Positions 61,998-64,000 of a stretch of DNA of 64,000 bases are shown here, one piece after another; the stretch's first letter is position 1, and each line of letters starts with the position of its first letter. The notes beneath the pieces are model-generated. The model did no database searches and was not told the origin of the DNA. It saw nothing but the letters and a program-made list of their open reading frames with translations. This DNA is from Segatella baroniae B14 (GTDB lineage Bacteria > Bacteroidota > Bacteroidia > Bacteroidales > Bacteroidaceae). A program made the position numbers and the translations under genes. Location: positions 1,156,001-1,220,000 of the forward strand of contig NZ_CP091799.1 in NCBI RefSeq assembly GCF_022024235.1. Reading direction: 5' to 3'.

Positions 61998-63962
61998 TTA
62001 ATCATTTGATTCATTGTCAACTACTTTGAGCTGCTCAGCTACCTCTTCATTAATGCGCTTAGCAAATTCTTCCATAGTCATAGAAGCTTGATCGCCACCA
62101 CCTTGCTTACGCATAGAAACGAGACCACCTTCTGCTTCCTTTTCACCGACAATTACCATATAAGGAACACGTTTTAACTCATTATCGCGAATCTTACGAC
62201 CTACCTTCTCATTTCTATCGTCAATATAACCACGTACATCGTGCTTATCCAAATATGCCTTTACTTTTTTAGCATAATCATTATATTTCTCTGAAATAGG
62301 AAGGATAGCTACCTGGTCAGGTATTAACCACAATGGGAAACGACCTGCTGTATGTTCGATAAGAACAGCAGTAAAGCGCTCTAGACTACCGAATGGAGCA
62401 CGGTGAATCATAACTGGAGTCTTCTTGGTATTATCTACGTCAGTATATTCCAATTTGAAACGCTCTGGCAAATTATAATCTACCTGAATAGTACCCAACT
62501 GCCATCTTCTACCTATAGCATCTTTAACCATAAAGTCAAGCTTAGGACCATAGAAAGCAGCTTCACCTTCTTCTTCAACAGCTTTAAGACCCTTTTCCTT
62601 ACAAGCCTCACGAATAGCATTTTGACTTTCTTCCCAAATTTCATCAGAGCCTATATACTTTTCAGTATCTTTAGGATCACGCAATGAAATCTGCGCTTCA
62701 TAATCATTAAAGCCAAAAATAGAGAATACCTTCTGGATAATATCAATATTATTTTCAAACTCAGCTTTTACCTGATCTGGACGAACAAAGATATGAGCAT
62801 CATCCTGAGTAAATGTACGAACACGAGTCAAGCCATGAAGCTCGCCACTCTTTTCATAACGGAATACCGTTCCGAATTCTGCAATACGAAGAGGAAGATC
62901 TTTGTAAGAACGAGGTTTACGAGCATAAATTTCACAATGATGAGGACAGTTCATTGGCTTTAACATATACTCCTCATCCTCTTCTGGAGTATGTATTGGC
63001 TGAAATGCATCCTTTCCATAGTGAGCCCAGTGACCAGAAGTAATATACAAATTTTTACTACCAATACCTGGAGTAATTACTTCCTGATAATTATAAGGCT
63101 TCAATACTCGACGAAGCAACTCCTGAAGACGGAGGCGTAACTGAGTACCCTTTGGCAACCAAATAGGAAGACCTTTACCTACTCGCTCAGAGAACATAAA
63201 GAGTTCCATTTCCTTACCGATCTTACGATGATCGCGTTTCTTAGCTTCCTCAAGCATCACTAGATATTCATCCAGCATTTTCTTCTTTGGAAAAGAGATA
63301 CCATAAATACGAGTCATCTGCTCACGTTTTGCATCTCCACGCCAGAATGCACCGGCTACACTTGTAATCTTAACAGCTTTGATATCGCCTGTAGATACTA
63401 AGTGTGGTCCCTTACAAAGATCTGTAAAGTTACCTTGTGTATATGTAGTAATTGAGCCATCTGCCAAGTCGAGATCTATATGTTCGCACTTATAATCTTG
63501 ACCGTCAGCCTTAAATTCTTTCAAAGCATCAGCCTTTGCTATTTCCTTACGAACAACTGCCTCATCCTTCTTGGCAAGTTCCTTCATTTTAGCTTCAATC
63601 TTTGGAAAATCATTTTCAGAGATAGTTACACCCTTTGGAGGCATAACATCATAAAAAAATCCATTTTCTATAGCTGGTCCAAAACCAAACTGGATACCCG
63701 GATAGAGCTCTTGAAGAGCCTCAGCCAACAAGTGCGCAGAAGTATGCCAGAAGGTATGCTTTCCCTGCTCATCTTCGAACTTATAAAGTTCTACTGCAGC
63801 GTCCTTAGTGATTGGACGATTCAGTTCAACAACCTCACCATTTACACCGCAAGATACAACGTTGCGAGCGAGAGCCGGTGAAATGCTCTCGGCGATTTGT
63901 AACCCAGTTACGCCCTCTTCGTATTCACGAACAGAACCATCTGGAAAAGTGATTTTTACCAT
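61998..63962 (-). CDS. thrS: Threonyl-tRNA synthetase
   Basis: Charges tRNA-Thr. It has 654 residues with all domains: TGS (about 1-62), the editing/SAD domain with [11 protein letters not shown] (about 73-83), the class II core with the zinc Cys in [20 protein letters not shown], motif 2 [26 protein letters not shown], motif 3 [18 protein letters not shown], and the anticodon-binding domain from about 550. It is upstream of infC. Its start lies 38 bases from the window edge, so its promoter cannot be judged. Confidence 0.97.
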   Translation of the reverse strand: MVKITFPDGSVREYEEGVTGLQIAESISPALARNVVSCGVNGEVVELNRPITKDAAVELYKFEDEQGKHTFWHTSAHLLAEALQELYPGIQFGFGPAIENGFFYDVMPPKGVTISENDFPKIEAKMKELAKKDEAVVRKEIAKADALKEFKADGQDYKCEHIDLDLADGSITTYTQGNFTDLCKGPHLVSTGDIKAVKITSVAGAFWRGDAKREQMTRIYGISFPKKKMLDEYLVMLEEAKKRDHRKIGKEMELFMFSERVGKGLPIWLPKGTQLRLRLQELLRRVLKPYNYQEVITPGIGSKNLYITSGHWAHYGKDAFQPIHTPEEDEEYMLKPMNCPHHCEIYARKPRSYKDLPLRIAEFGTVFRYEKSGELHGLTRVRTFTQDDAHIFVRPDQVKAEFENNIDIIQKVFSIFGFNDYEAQISLRDPKDTEKYIGSDEIWEESQNAIREACKEKGLKAVEEEGEAAFYGPKLDFMVKDAIGRRWQLGTIQVDYNLPERFKLEYTDVDNTKKTPVMIHRAPFGSLERFTAVLIEHTAGRFPLWLIPDQVAILPISEKYNDYAKKVKAYLDKHDVRGYIDDRNEKVGRKIRDNELKRVPYMVIVGEKEAEGGLVSMRKQGGGDQASMTMEEFAKRINEEVAEQLKVVDNESND

Positions 63963-64000
63963 AACAAATTAGTATTTCTTTTAATCAAGCACAAAAGTAG

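Overview
This window is an A+T-rich chromosomal segment of a Bacteroidales bacterium, most likely a Prevotellaceae member (Prevotella/Segatella). Three things point there. The promoters repeatedly match the Bacteroidetes form (TTTG or TTG, 19-20 bp, then TAnnTTTG). Genes lack clear Shine-Dalgarno sequences. Gene neighbourhoods such as thrA-(mutase-like homoserine kinase)-thrC, the Nudix-type AraR arabinose cluster and the rprX/rprY pair are typical of the order. I see no complete mobile element, CRISPR array, rRNA or tRNA gene.

Layout. 1-5.4 kb: threonine operon behind a structured leader. 5.4-8.4 kb: a giant membrane-spanning AraC-type sensor. 8.4-9.2 kb: non-coding, holding a strong candidate structured RNA with its own promoter and terminator. 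9.2-15.2 kb: a tiny membrane protein, an RluA pseudouridine synthase, an ABC-F ATPase with a degenerate second site, grpE-dnaJ and folC. 15.3-19.1 kb: galactose genes (epimerase, permease, galactokinase). 19.1-31.4 kb: the L-arabinose operon (lipoprotein epimerase, Na+/sugar symporter, araR, araD, araA, araB, GH51 arabinofuranosidase, transketolase, rpiB). It turns external arabinosides into pentose-phosphate intermediates and is headed by two matching palindromes that are probable AraR operators. 31.5-36.1 kb: a hypothetical protein, pyruvate kinase, HU, a 29-residue basic protein and RNase G. 36.1-39.2 kb: an intracellular GH13 enzyme fused to an AlaX-type tRNA-editing domain, coupled to fabD. 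39.3-40.5 kb: bL9-bS18-bS6 operon. 40.5-46.9 kb: rprXY two-component system, an EF-G paralogue lacking the catalytic histidine, and hemW. 46.9-52.2 kb: a Ser-type sulfatase, then citrate synthase and aconitase without the usual isocitrate dehydrogenase between them. 52.3-56.2 kb: a group II intron 3'-end remnant, a polytopic lipoprotein, a frameshifted U32 peptidase and metA with the acetyl-CoA specificity residue. 56.3-64 kb: an M13 peptidase, a second ABC-F ATPase, and thrS-infC-rpmI-rplT.

Most of the window is core metabolism and translation. The observations most worth following are the GH13-AlaX fusion (36135-38294), the multi-hairpin RNA (about 8500-8698), the paired operators before the arabinose operon (19135-19216), the intron domain V/VI remnant acting as a terminator (52328-52421), and the residue-level calls on MetA, EF-G2 and the ABC-F protein. 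All functions are inferred from the sequence and remembered family knowledge; no database search was run.
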